Positions 36,620 through 45,016 of a stretch of DNA of 63,656 nt are shown one piece after another. Each line of letters starts with the position of its first letter. The stretch's first letter is position 1. Source of the stretch: Streptomyces adustus (GTDB lineage: Bacteria > Actinomycetota > Actinomycetes > Streptomycetales > Streptomycetaceae); the NCBI RefSeq assembly GCF_009377175.1, contig NZ_VJZD01000024.1, positions 1 through 63,656 on the forward strand, given 5' to 3'. The position numbers and the translations under genes are program-made. Below the pieces are notes generated by a model that saw nothing but the letters and a program-made list of their open reading frames with translations, ran no database searches and was not told where the DNA came from.

Positions 36620-37513
36620 GTGCCGCATACGATGAGCCGCATGGGTGACGTACTGGCCGGATTTCATGCCGCCTGGGAGTTCGAGTCCGACTCCGTGCTC
36701 ATCCGCTACGAACGGGGGATCCGCACACCGAAGCTCTTCCAGGCGCTGGGCGAACGGCGCGTCCCGCTCACGGCGATCGAGGCGGTGACCCTCACCCCCG
36801 GCAAGCGCGGCACGGTCGTGCTGCGGGCCGAGCCCCGCCCGGGCGCCGACCCGCTGATGGAGGCGGCCGACGGACAGCTCAAGGAGGGCTCCGACCCCTA
36901 CCGGCTGGTGCTGCCTGCCGAGCGCGCGACGCTCGCCGAGTACTACGCCGACGAACTGCGCGCCCTGCTGACCGAGTCCGGCCCGGCCGAACGCCATCTG
37001 GTGCCCGCGCCCGAGGCGCCGCGGCAGTTCAAGGCGTACGACGCGAAGGCGTCCTTCGACGGCCGGACGGTGGCCTTCCGCTGGTTCTGGACGGGCGCGT
37101 CCTCGGCGAAGTGGAAGGCCGGCGACCAGAGTTTCCCGGTCGGCGGGCTGACCGGGGTCGAGTGGCGCTCCCCCGAGGTCTTCGAGGGGCATCTGCGGCT
37201 GCTGCTGCGGGACCCGGCCGAGCAGCAGGCCGCGCAGGCCGACCAGGACCCGGCGGCGGTGGTGTTCGGTCTGGGGTACGGGCCGGTGCACGAGTCGCTG
37301 CCGTTCGCCGCGGCCGTGCTGGCCGCGGTGCGCGCCGGCGGGCCGCCGGCCGCGCCCGCCGTGCCCGCGGCCGCGCTCGCCGTCCCGGCGCCGCGCCGCG
37401 ATCCCGCCGACATCGCCGAGCGGATCCGTCATCTCGGCGAGCTGCACCGGGCGGGGCTGCTGACGGACGAGGAGTTCTCGGTGAAGAAGGCGGAGCTGCT
37501 CGCGGAGTTCTGA
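36620..37513 (+). CDS. DUF4429 protein with C-terminal SHOCT motif
   Basis: A 297-residue soluble protein. Two PH-like DUF4429 repeats are seen: WEFESDSVLIRYERGIRTPKL with IEAVTLTPGKRGTVVLRAEPRPG, and FDGRTVAFRWFWTGASSAKW with TGVEWRSPEVFEGHLRLLL. An Ala/Pro linker leads to a SHOCT helix-turn-helix at the end (DIAERIRHLGELHRAGLLTDEEFSVKKAELL; key part GLLTDEEFSVKKAELL). SHOCT motifs mediate oligomerisation or membrane targeting. Function is unknown. GTG 36620 has GGAGG at 5 nt; ATG 36641 is an alternative without a ribosome site. Confidence 0.87.
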   Translation: MPHTMSRMGDVLAGFHAAWEFESDSVLIRYERGIRTPKLFQALGERRVPLTAIEAVTLTPGKRGTVVLRAEPRPGADPLMEAADGQLKEGSDPYRLVLPAERATLAEYYADELRALLTESGPAERHLVPAPEAPRQFKAYDAKASFDGRTVAFRWFWTGASSAKWKAGDQSFPVGGLTGVEWRSPEVFEGHLRLLLRDPAEQQAAQADQDPAAVVFGLGYGPVHESLPFAAAVLAAVRAGGPPAAPAVPAAALAVPAPRRDPADIAERIRHLGELHRAGLLTDEEFSVKKAELLAEF

Positions 37514-37532
37514 CGCTCCCCGGCGGGGGCGG

Positions 37533-38018
37533 TCAGCCCGCCCGCTCCGCGGCGTGGCCGTGCCCGGCCTCCGTGTAGAAGGCGATCTTCCGGTCGAGCA
37601 CCGCGAGCGTGTCGTGGAGCTCGGCGATCCGGGCCAGGACGTCGTGCCGGGTCGCCACCAGCAGGTCGCGCCGCTCGTCGTAGGTGTTCTCGCCCTCGCG
37701 CACCAGCTCCGCGTACCGGACCATGTCGGCGACCGGCATGCCGGTCAGCCGCAGCTTGCCGACCAGGCCGAGCCAGTCCAGGTCCCGGTTGTTGTAGCGG
37801 CGCTGGCCGGTGTGCGAACGGTCGATGTGGGACATCAGGCCGATCCGCTCGTACCAGCGCAGGGTGTGCGCGCTCAGCCCGGTGAACGCGACGACCTCAC
37901 TGATGGTGTAGCTGTCCCGGCCGTCGGGGCGCGGATGCGGTGGCGGCGGGGCGGAGCAGCTGTCTGCGGAGGTGGGGGCTTGCTCGGTGGCCGCGGGCGT
38001 GGTCTGCATCACCGTCAT
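37533..38018 (-). CDS. MerR-family transcriptional regulator
   Basis: A 161-residue regulator. After a Pro/Ala-rich lead, residues 35-105 form the MerR winged helix: YTISEVVAFTGLSAHTLRWYERIGL, then QRRYNNRDLDWLGLVGKLRLTGMPVADMVRY. A dimer helix follows (HDVLARIAELHDTLAVLDRKIAFY). No Cys-based metal site is present, so it belongs to the organic or stress-sensing branch. The promoter has the MerR hallmark of a 19-bp spacer. ATG 38018 lies 7 nt from the -10 hexamer TAGCGT, so the message is nearly leaderless. It is divergent from a beta-lactamase-fold hydrolase, its probable target. Confidence 0.9.
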   Translation of the reverse strand: MTVMQTTPAATEQAPTSADSCSAPPPPHPRPDGRDSYTISEVVAFTGLSAHTLRWYERIGLMSHIDRSHTGQRRYNNRDLDWLGLVGKLRLTGMPVADMVRYAELVREGENTYDERRDLLVATRHDVLARIAELHDTLAVLDRKIAFYTEAGHGHAAERAG

Positions 38019-38025
38019 GACCTCC

Positions 38026-38056
38026 ACGCTATGGCCTTCGAGCGCACTCCAGGCAA
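38026..38056 (-). promoter_or_regulatory. MerR-type promoter with 19-bp spacer
   Basis: Minus-strand -35 TTGCCT (38056-38051) and -10 TAGCGT (38031-38026) are 19 nt apart, the stretched spacing activated by MerR proteins. Between them an imperfect dyad resembles CTGGAGT-GC-GCTCGAAG. Confidence 0.65.
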
Positions 38057-38147
38057 GCCGAACCGGTAAGAAGGCGACGGGTGTGGCGTGATCCATCCGG
38101 TGGGGTGGGTCCCGGGCCGGGGCGCCGGGCGGCTTAGGCTCGACGGC

Positions 38148-38969
38148 ATGTCTGCACAGAGCTTGGCGTCGATCGAGAACTGGCCGGTTCCCACCGCTGC
38201 GGCGGGTGTCGTACGGGCCGACGGCACGGTCCTGGGGTCCCATGGACCCGTCGGGCGGCGCTTCCCGCTGGCCTCGGTCACCAAGCCGCTCGCCGCCTAC
38301 GCCGCGCTGGTCGCGTACGAGGAGGGGGCGATCGAGTTCGACGAGCCGGCCGGCCCCGCGGGGTCGACGGTCCGTCATCTGCTCTCCCACACCTCGGGGC
38401 TGGCGTTCGACGAGCACCGGGTGATGTCGGCGCCCGGGGAGCGGCGGCTGTACTCCAACGCGGGCTTCGAGGTGCTCGGGGAGCACATCGCGAAGGCCAC
38501 GGACATCCCGTTCGCCGAGTATCTGCGGCAGGCGGTGCTGGAGCCGCTCGGCATGACGGACACCGGCCTCGACGGCTCCCCGGCGAAGGACGGGGTGTCG
38601 ACGGTGACGGACCTGCTGCGGTTCGCCGCGGAGGTGCAGGCGCCGCGGCTGCTCGATCCGCGTACCGTCGCCGAGGCGATGACGGTGCAGTACCCGGGCA
38701 CGAAGGGCGTCCTGCCGGGCTACGGCCACCAGAACCCCAACGACTGGGGCCTCGGCTTCGAGATCCGGGACGGCAAGTCGCCGCACTGGACGGGCGCCTC
38801 GTCCTCGCCGCGGACGTTCGGGCACTTCGGGCAGTCGGGTACGTTCCTGTGGATCGACCCGGACGCGGGGATCGCGTGCGCCGCCCTGACCGACCGGCCC
38901 TTCGGCCCCTGGTCCGTCGAGGCGTGGCCCCCCTTCACCGACGCGGTGCTCGCCGAGCTCACCCGCTGA
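38148..38969 (+). CDS. Serine hydrolase, class C beta-lactamase fold
   Basis: A 273-residue cytoplasmic protein without signal peptide. The nucleophile motif is FPLASVTKPLAAYAAL (S-x-x-K), the Tyr motif is LYSNAGFEVLG (Y-S-N), and the third box appears as HFGQSGTFLW. AHTSGL-type LLSHTSGLAFDE is typical of the beta-lactamase-related esterase and peptidase family. Probable role is an esterase or D-amino-acid amidase; not a true beta-lactamase, as it is not exported. TAGGCT sits 7 nt before ATG 38148 and no Shine-Dalgarno is seen. It is divergent from the MerR gene. Confidence 0.88.
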   Translation: MSAQSLASIENWPVPTAAAGVVRADGTVLGSHGPVGRRFPLASVTKPLAAYAALVAYEEGAIEFDEPAGPAGSTVRHLLSHTSGLAFDEHRVMSAPGERRLYSNAGFEVLGEHIAKATDIPFAEYLRQAVLEPLGMTDTGLDGSPAKDGVSTVTDLLRFAAEVQAPRLLDPRTVAEAMTVQYPGTKGVLPGYGHQNPNDWGLGFEIRDGKSPHWTGASSSPRTFGHFGQSGTFLWIDPDAGIACAALTDRPFGPWSVEAWPPFTDAVLAELTR

Positions 38970-38995
38970 CCCGGTCGGCCGGAGACGGCGGCCGG

Positions 38996-39652
38996 TCAGG
39001 CCGCCGCCATCTCCCAGAGCAGCAGTTCCGCCGCCGTCACCCCCACCGCCTCCAGGTCCTTCGCGTCGGTGATCCGCGCCGCGTCGCCCGGCGTCAGGTC
39101 CGCGCCGTCCAGCCGTACCGCGCCGCGTACGACATGGACGTACACATGGGCCGCGTCCGGCACCGCCGTCCGCTCCCCCGCGGCCAGCCGCCGTACGTGC
39201 AGCATCGCGCCCGCCTCCGGTACCGCGTAGGGGGTGGAGTCGGCGATGCCGCGGACGATCTCGTAGACCGGGTCGCCGCCCGCCTCGCGCGGGGCCAGCC
39301 ACATCTGGACGAAGGTCAGCGGGGCGGCGGCGTCGTTGCGCTCCACGTGCCGGACACCGGAGGCCGCGCTCAGGCGCTGGACGTCCCCGGCGCGCACCAC
39401 CGTCTCGCGGCCGAGGGAGTCGCGGTGGGTCAGCTCGCCCTCCACCACCCACGTCACGATCTCCGTGTGACTGTGCGGGTGCTCGTCGAAGCCGGCGCCC
39501 GGGGCGAGCCGCTCCTCGTTGCAGGCGATCACCGCGCCGAAGCGCAGGTTGCCGGGGTCGTAGTGGGGGCCGAAGGAGAAGGCGTGCCGGGATTCGATCC
39601 CGGCCCGCGGATCCCCTCCGCGGTAGCGCTCGCCCGCGCGCCGTACGTCCAT
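38996..39652 (-). CDS. Pirin-family cupin protein
   Basis: A 218-residue bicupin. The pirin metal site is visible in GFDEHPHSHTEIVTWVVEGELTHRDSLG (key part DEHPHSHTEIVTW) plus the later QRLSAASGVRHVERND. The second cupin half is shorter (VYVHVVRGAVRLDGADLTPGDAARIT). Pirins bind Fe; some act as quercetinases and some as redox-sensing cofactors, and one in Streptomyces has been linked to pyruvate/acyl-CoA metabolism. ATG 39652 follows several GTGs without a clear ribosome site. It is divergent from fasR. Confidence 0.9.
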   Translation of the reverse strand: MDVRRAGERYRGGDPRAGIESRHAFSFGPHYDPGNLRFGAVIACNEERLAPGAGFDEHPHSHTEIVTWVVEGELTHRDSLGRETVVRAGDVQRLSAASGVRHVERNDAAAPLTFVQMWLAPREAGGDPVYEIVRGIADSTPYAVPEAGAMLHVRRLAAGERTAVPDAAHVYVHVVRGAVRLDGADLTPGDAARITDAKDLEAVGVTAAELLLWEMAAA

Positions 39653-39747
39653 CACGACCACCACGGTAGCCCCGCGCGGGACCCGCCGCGGACCGCGCGC
39701 CCGACCCGGCGGCACACGTCGGCGTCCCGATAAGGCAGTCTTGTCCC

Positions 39748-40953
39748 GTGCCCGAACCCGAAACCAGCAAGTCCAGCACCGCAGCGCACGACGTCCGGAC
39801 GCACGCCGCGACCCTCAAGCGGCTGGAGAAGTCCGCCGGGACCCTCGCCGTCCAGGCCATCGCCCGGATGGACGAGACGCTGCCGTGGTACCGGGCCATG
39901 CCCCCGGAGAACCGCTCCTGGATCGGGCTCGTCGCGCAGGCCGGCATCGCCGCCTTCACCGAGTGGTTCCGGCATCCCGACGCCCCCCAGGCGATCTCCA
40001 CCGATGTGTTCGGGACCGCGCCGCGCGAACTGACCCGGGCCATCACCCTGCGCCAGACCGTCGAGATGGTGCGCACCACCATCGAGGTGATGGAGAGCGC
40101 GATCGACGAGGTGGCGGCCCCGGGGGACGAGCGCGTGCTGCGCGAGGCGCTGCTCGTCTACGCCCGTGAGATCGCCTTCGCCACCGCCCAGGTCTACGCC
40201 CAGGCCGCCGAGGCACGCGGTGCCTGGGACGCGCGTCTGGAGTCGCTCGTCGTCAACGCCGTGCTCAGCGGCGAGGCCGACGAGGGCGCGGTGAGCCGGG
40301 CCGCCGCGCTGGGCTGGAACGCGCCGGAACATGTGTGCGTGGTGCTGGGGACCGCCCCGGACGGCGACTCCGAACTGACCGTGGAGGCCATCCGGCGGGC
40401 CGCCCGGCACGCCAAGCTCCAGGTGCTCACCGGGGTGCTGGGCAGCCGGCTCGTGGTGATCGCCGGTGGCAGCGACAACCCCCTCGCGGTGGCCAAGTCG
40501 CTGATCGGGCCGTTCGCGCAGGGACCGGTCGTGGCCGGTCCCGTCGTCCCCGACCTGCTGGCCGGAACCCGGTCCGCGCAGGCCGCCGCGGCGGGGCTGA
40601 AGGCGTGTTCGGCCTGGCAGGACGCGCCGCGTCCGGTGCTGGCGGACGATCTGCTCCCGGAGCGCGCGATCGCCGGCGACCCCGGTGCGCGCGAGCAGTT
40701 GGTGGAGGAGATCTACAGACCGCTGGAGGAGGCCGGCTCCGCGCTGCTGGAGACGCTGAGCGTCTACCTGGAGCAGGCGAGCAGCCTGGAGGGGGCCGCA
40801 CGGATGCTGTTCGTGCACCCCAACACCGTGCGCTACCGGCTCCGACGTGTGACGGACGTCACCGGCTGGTCGCCATCCGATGTACGATCCGCGTTCACAC
40901 TGAGGATCGCGCTGATCCTGGGGCGTCTGGTCGATGGAGATCCCCAGACCTAG
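39748..40953 (+). CDS. fasR: FasR, PucR-type regulator of fatty acid synthesis
   Basis: A 401-residue activator. The N-terminal two thirds are the RsbRD_N-like/GGDEF-like PucR region. The C-terminus has the PucR helix-turn-helix: LETLSVYLEQASSLEGAARMLFVHPNTVRYRLRRV, of which LFVHPNTVRYRLRRV is the recognition part. Position directly upstream of fabD on the same strand matches S. coelicolor FasR, which binds the fabD promoter and is needed for full fab operon expression. GTG 39748 has no strong Shine-Dalgarno. Its stop (TAG 40951-40953) borders the putative fab operator, so fab has its own promoter. Confidence 0.92.
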   Translation: MPEPETSKSSTAAHDVRTHAATLKRLEKSAGTLAVQAIARMDETLPWYRAMPPENRSWIGLVAQAGIAAFTEWFRHPDAPQAISTDVFGTAPRELTRAITLRQTVEMVRTTIEVMESAIDEVAAPGDERVLREALLVYAREIAFATAQVYAQAAEARGAWDARLESLVVNAVLSGEADEGAVSRAAALGWNAPEHVCVVLGTAPDGDSELTVEAIRRAARHAKLQVLTGVLGSRLVVIAGGSDNPLAVAKSLIGPFAQGPVVAGPVVPDLLAGTRSAQAAAAGLKACSAWQDAPRPVLADDLLPERAIAGDPGAREQLVEEIYRPLEEAGSALLETLSVYLEQASSLEGAARMLFVHPNTVRYRLRRVTDVTGWSPSDVRSAFTLRIALILGRLVDGDPQT

Positions 40954-40976
40954 GTTTGTCGAAGGCCTACAAAACC
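40953..40976 (+). promoter_or_regulatory. Candidate FasR operator / fabD promoter
   Basis: GGTTTGT (40953-40959) and ACAAAACC (40969-40976) form an imperfect inverted repeat immediately after the fasR stop, about 65 bp before fabD. It is a low-GC spot in GC-rich DNA. Assignment to FasR is by position only. Confidence 0.5.
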
Positions 40977-41040
40977 CCCTGCTGTTCTTCGTCCCTGTCC
41001 CCACGGGCGGCCGTGGCCGTCCCCAAGAGAGAGTGTGAGA

Positions 41041-41961
41041 GTGCTCGTACTCGTCGCTCCCGGCCAGGGCGCTCAGACGCCCGGCTTCCTGACCCCCTGG
41101 CTCGAACTGCCCGGTGCCGCCGACCGCCTCGCCGCGTGGTCGGACGCCATCGGGCTGGACCTCGCCCACTACGGCACGCAGGCCGACGCGGACGCGATCC
41201 GGGACACGGCTGTCGCGCAGCCGCTCCTGGTCGCCGCCGGACTGCTGTCCGCCTCGGCACTCGGTGCCGTCACGGACCTCGCCCCGGGCGCGGTCGCGGG
41301 CCACAGCGTCGGCGAGATCACCGCCGCGGCCTTCGCGGGTGTCCTCGACGACACCACCGCGCTGAGCCTCGTGCGCAAGCGCGGCCTGGCCATGGCCGAG
41401 GCCGCCGCGATCACCGAGACCGGCATGTCGGCGCTGCTCGGCGGCGACCCCGAGGCGACCGTCCCGCATCTGGAGAAGCTGGGCCTGACCGCGGCCAACG
41501 TCAACGGCGCGGGCCAGATCGTGGCCGCGGGCACGCTGGAGCAGCTCGCCGCGCTGGAGACGGACAAGCCCGAGGGCGTGCGCCGGGTCGTCGCGCTCAA
41601 GGTGGCCGGTGCCTTCCACACGCACCACATGGGCCCCGCGGTCGAGAAGCTGGCCGAGGCCGCGAAGGAGCTCGTGCCGGCCGACCCGAAGATCGTGTAC
41701 GTGTCCAACAAGGACGGGCGGACCGTCGCCACCGGCGACGAGGTCGTCGCCCGGCTGGTCGGCCAGGTCGCCAACCCGGTCCGCTGGGACCTGTGCATGG
41801 AGACCTTCAAGGAGCTCGGCGCGACCGCGCTGATCGAGGTGTGCCCCGGCGGCACGCTGACCGGTCTGGCCAAGCGCGCGCTGCCCGGCGTCACGACGCT
41901 GGCCCTGAAGACCCCCGACGACCTGGACGCGGCTCGCGAACTCATCGCCGAGCATGCCTGA
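41041..41961 (+). CDS. fabD: Malonyl-CoA:ACP transacylase
   Basis: Transfers malonyl from CoA to the acyl carrier protein, the entry step for fatty acids and also used by type II polyketide synthases. The protein (306 residues from GTG 41041) begins MLVLVAPGQGAQTPGF with the Q-G-A-Q motif. The nucleophile is in VAGHSVGEITAAAFAG (GHSxGE), and the catalytic His lies in AFHTHHMGPA. The GTG at 41035 would add two residues; AGAGAGAG upstream fits either. First gene of fabD-fabH-acpP-fabF; 22 bp to fabH. Confidence 0.95.
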   Translation: MLVLVAPGQGAQTPGFLTPWLELPGAADRLAAWSDAIGLDLAHYGTQADADAIRDTAVAQPLLVAAGLLSASALGAVTDLAPGAVAGHSVGEITAAAFAGVLDDTTALSLVRKRGLAMAEAAAITETGMSALLGGDPEATVPHLEKLGLTAANVNGAGQIVAAGTLEQLAALETDKPEGVRRVVALKVAGAFHTHHMGPAVEKLAEAAKELVPADPKIVYVSNKDGRTVATGDEVVARLVGQVANPVRWDLCMETFKELGATALIEVCPGGTLTGLAKRALPGVTTLALKTPDDLDAARELIAEHA

Positions 41962-41983
41962 CGACCCGAGGAGCCGACCGATC

Positions 41984-42985
41984 ATGTCGAAGATCAAGCC
42001 CAGCAAGGGCGCCCCGTACGCGCGCATCCTCGGCGTGGGCGGCTACCGTCCCACCCGGATCGTGCCGAACGAGGTGATCCTCGAGACGATCGACTCGTCC
42101 GACGAGTGGATCCGCTCGCGCTCCGGCATCGAGACCCGACACTGGGCCTCCGACGAGGAGACCGTCGCCGCGATGTCCGTCGAGGCCTCCGGCAAGGCAA
42201 TCGCCGACGCCGGGATCTCCGCCGAGCAGATCGGCGCCGTCGTCGTCTCGACCGTCTCGCACTTCAAGCAGACCCCGGCCGTCGCCACCGAGATCGCCCA
42301 CAAGCTGGGCACCGCCAAGGCCGCCGCCTTCGACATCTCGGCCGGCTGCGCGGGCTTCGGCTACGGACTGACCCTCGCCAAGGGCATGATCGTCGAGGGT
42401 TCGGCGGAGTACGTCCTGGTCATCGGGGTCGAGCGGCTGTCAGACCTGACCGACCTGGAGGACCGGGCCACGGCCTTCCTGTTCGGTGACGGCGCGGGCG
42501 CGGTCGTCGTGGGCCCCTCCCAGGAGCCGGCCATCGGCCCGACCGTGTGGGGCTCGGAGGGCGACAAGTCCGAGACCATCAAGCAGACCGTGCCGTGGAC
42601 GGACTACCGCACCGGCGAGGTCGAGAAGTTCCCCGCGATCACCCAGGAAGGCCAGGCGGTGTTCCGCTGGGCCGTGTTCGAGATGGCGAAGGTCGCCCAG
42701 CAGGCGCTGGAGGCGGCCGGGATCACCTCGGACGAACTGGACGTCTTCATCCCGCACCAGGCCAACGAGCGGATCATCGACTCGATGGTGAAGACACTCA
42801 AGCTGCCGGAGACCGTCACGGTCGCGCGTGACGTGCGCACCACCGGCAACACCTCGGCCGCCTCGATCCCGCTCGCGATGGAGCGGCTCCTGGCGACCGG
42901 AGAGGCGAAGAGCGGCGACACCGCGCTCGTCATCGGCTTCGGGGCGGGTCTCGTGTACGCCGCGACGGTCGTTACCCTCCCCTAG
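41984..42985 (+). CDS. fabH: Beta-ketoacyl-ACP synthase III
   Basis: Condenses a short acyl-CoA starter with malonyl-ACP to begin fatty acid chains; in Streptomyces the enzyme accepts branched starters. Its 333 residues have the thiolase fold with the Cys-His-Asn triad: Cys in FDISAGCAGFGYGL, His in IPHQANERII and Asn in TTGNTSAASIPLAM. ATG 41984 has GAGGAG 10 nt upstream. An ATG at 41954 overlaps the fabD end but is less well supported. Second gene of the fab operon. Confidence 0.96.
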   Translation: MSKIKPSKGAPYARILGVGGYRPTRIVPNEVILETIDSSDEWIRSRSGIETRHWASDEETVAAMSVEASGKAIADAGISAEQIGAVVVSTVSHFKQTPAVATEIAHKLGTAKAAAFDISAGCAGFGYGLTLAKGMIVEGSAEYVLVIGVERLSDLTDLEDRATAFLFGDGAGAVVVGPSQEPAIGPTVWGSEGDKSETIKQTVPWTDYRTGEVEKFPAITQEGQAVFRWAVFEMAKVAQQALEAAGITSDELDVFIPHQANERIIDSMVKTLKLPETVTVARDVRTTGNTSAASIPLAMERLLATGEAKSGDTALVIGFGAGLVYAATVVTLP

Positions 42986-43086
42986 GCACTCCGTGCCGGA
43001 TCATGCATCCGGTACGGGAAACGCAACACCCGCCGCACACGCGGTGGGAGCCACACCCTCTGGAACATCTACGAAGGAGCGCCGAC

Positions 43087-43335
43087 ATGGCCGCCACTCA
43101 GGAAGAGATCGTCGCCGGTCTCGCGGAGATCGTGAACGAGATCGCCGGGATCCCGGTTGAGGACGTCCAGCTGGACAAGTCCTTCACCGACGACCTGGAC
43201 GTCGACTCGCTGTCCATGGTCGAGGTCGTCGTCGCCGCCGAAGAGCGCTTCGACGTCAAGATCCCCGACGAGGACGTCAAGAACCTCAAGACCGTCGGTG
43301 ACGCGACCGAATACATCCTCAAGCACCAGGCCTGA
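43087..43335 (+). CDS. acpP: Acyl carrier protein
   Basis: An 82-residue acidic four-helix protein that carries acyl chains on phosphopantetheine. The attachment Ser41 is in DLDVDSLSMVEVV (D-S-L). VKIPDEDVKNLKTVGDATEYI is the usual helix III/IV. GAAGGAGC lies about 8 nt before ATG 43087. It sits about 100 bp after fabH and 85 bp before fabF, in the conserved cluster order. Confidence 0.97.
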   Translation: MAATQEEIVAGLAEIVNEIAGIPVEDVQLDKSFTDDLDVDSLSMVEVVVAAEERFDVKIPDEDVKNLKTVGDATEYILKHQA

Positions 43336-43420
43336 GCAACCCCTTAGGCCGGGAGCTGCCGGCCCCGCCACCCGGCGGTGGCGCCGCTGAATCCTCGTAT
43401 CCGTTGGAGAAAGAATTCCC

Positions 43421-44692
43421 GTGAGCCCGACCAATCGCACCGTGGTCGTCACCGGTATCGGCGCAACCACACCGCTGGGTGGCGACGCAGCCTCTACCTG
43501 GGAGGGCCTGATCGCCGGTCGTTCCGGCGTCAAGCCCCTGGAGAAGGAATGGGCGGCCGACCAGGCTGTCCGTATCGCGGCCCCGGTCGCCGTGGAGCCC
43601 ACCGAGGTCATCCCGCGGCCGCAGGCCCGCCGTCTCGACCGTTCGGCGCAGTTCGCGCTGATCGCGGCCCAGGAGGCCTGGGCCGACGCCGGCTTCACCG
43701 CTCGCGCGGGTGAGGACGGCGCGGTCGACCCCGACCGCCTCGGGACCGTCATCGCCTCCGGCATCGGTGGTGTGACGACCCTCCTCGACCAGTACGACGT
43801 GCTCAAGGAGAAGGGCGTCCGCCGCGTCTCCCCGCACACCGTGCCGATGCTCATGCCGAACGGTCCGTCCGCCAACGTGGGTCTGCTCGTGGGCGCCCGC
43901 GCGGGTGTGCACACGCCGGTCTCCGCCTGCGCGTCGGGCGCCGAGGCCATCGGTTACGCCATCGAGATGATCCGTACCGGCCGTGCCGACGTCGTCGTCG
44001 CCGGTGGCACGGAGGCGGCGATCCACCCGCTGCCCATCGCCGCGTTCGGCAACATGATGGCGATGTCCAAGAACAACGACGACCCGCAGGGCGCCTCGCG
44101 TCCCTACGACGTCGACCGCGACGGCTTCGTCCTCGGCGAGGGCGCCGGCGTGATCGTCCTGGAGTCCGCCGAGCACGCCGCCAAGCGCGGTGCCCGGGTG
44201 TACGCGGAGGCGGTCGGCCAGGGCATCTCCGCCGACGGCCACGACATCGTGCAGCCGGAGCCGGAGGGCCGCGGCATCTCGCACGCCCTCCAGCACCTGC
44301 TGGACAGCACGGACCTGGACCCGGCGGAGATCGTGCACGTGAACGCGCACGCCACCTCCACGCCGGCCGGTGACATCGCCGAGCTGAAGGCGCTGCGCAA
44401 GGTCTTCGGCGACGACGCGGACCACATGGCCGTCTCGGCGACCAAGTCGATGACCGGTCACCTGCTCGGTGGCGCGGGCGGTGTCGAGTCCGTCGCGGCC
44501 ATCCTCGCCCTGTACCACCGGGTGGCGCCGCCGACCATCAACGTGGAGAACCTCGACCCGGAGGCGGAGGCCAACGCCGACATCGTCCGCGGCGAGGCGC
44601 GCAAGCTCCCCGTCGACGGCCGGATCGCCGCGCTGAACGACTCGTTCGGCTTCGGCGGCCACAACGTGGTGCTGGCGTTCCGCACGATCTGA
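43421..44692 (+). CDS. fabF: Beta-ketoacyl-ACP synthase II
   Basis: Elongates acyl-ACP with malonyl-ACP by decarboxylative condensation. Its 423 residues have the KAS triad: Cys in TPVSACASGAEAIGYA, His in VNAHATSTPAGD and His in SMTGHLLGGAGG. FGFGGHNVVLAF closes the protein. GTG 43421 has GGAGAAAG about 10 nt upstream. Last gene of the operon; a strong hairpin follows 40 bp downstream. Confidence 0.97.
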   Translation: MSPTNRTVVVTGIGATTPLGGDAASTWEGLIAGRSGVKPLEKEWAADQAVRIAAPVAVEPTEVIPRPQARRLDRSAQFALIAAQEAWADAGFTARAGEDGAVDPDRLGTVIASGIGGVTTLLDQYDVLKEKGVRRVSPHTVPMLMPNGPSANVGLLVGARAGVHTPVSACASGAEAIGYAIEMIRTGRADVVVAGGTEAAIHPLPIAAFGNMMAMSKNNDDPQGASRPYDVDRDGFVLGEGAGVIVLESAEHAAKRGARVYAEAVGQGISADGHDIVQPEPEGRGISHALQHLLDSTDLDPAEIVHVNAHATSTPAGDIAELKALRKVFGDDADHMAVSATKSMTGHLLGGAGGVESVAAILALYHRVAPPTINVENLDPEAEANADIVRGEARKLPVDGRIAALNDSFGFGGHNVVLAFRTI

Positions 44693-44729
44693 ACCCACCG
44701 TCCTCGCAGCTGACTTCGAGGACCTCCGA

Positions 44730-44767
44730 CGGCCCGTCCCCCGCGCTCCGGCGCGGGCGGCGGGCCG
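44730..44767 (+). terminator. fab operon terminator
   Basis: CGGCCCG (44730-44736) pairs with CGGGCCG (44761-44767) and CCGCGC (44741-44746) with GCGCGG (44751-44756), giving one long, nearly continuous stem with a TCCG loop. Confidence 0.85.
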
Positions 44768-45016
44768 CGGTCCGTTCCGGGGCGCGCCGCGCGGGGCGGG
44801 TGCGGAGCCGGGCACGGATGCCGTCCGTCGTGCGCGGGGCGCCCCGGGAAGCCGCGGGGCGGGTGCGCTGCGCGCTGCCGCACCCGCGTGGCGCCGCGCG
44901 ACAGACCGCCGTACCGGGCCCGCGTGCGGCGGGCGCGACGAACGTACGTGACGGCGTACCTGACGGGTGCCGCGCCGGGGCGGCGGGCACTGCAGCGGAG
45001 CGGCGCGAGCCGCGGG
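44768..45016. other. GC-rich gap between convergent fabF and DUF3145
   Basis: No gene, repeat family or promoter is recognisable. Several inverted CGCG-type words could support termination of the minus-strand DUF3145 gene. Confidence 0.4.

Noticed and set aside
35309..37447. 712-codon minus-strand frame over the hydrolase and DUF4429 genes
   Set aside because: Composition typical of antisense frames in high-GC DNA, and the plus-strand genes carry family motifs.
44768..45016. Small open frames between fabF and DUF3145
   Set aside because: All are Arg/Ala/Gly-rich with no ribosome site or similarity I can recognise.
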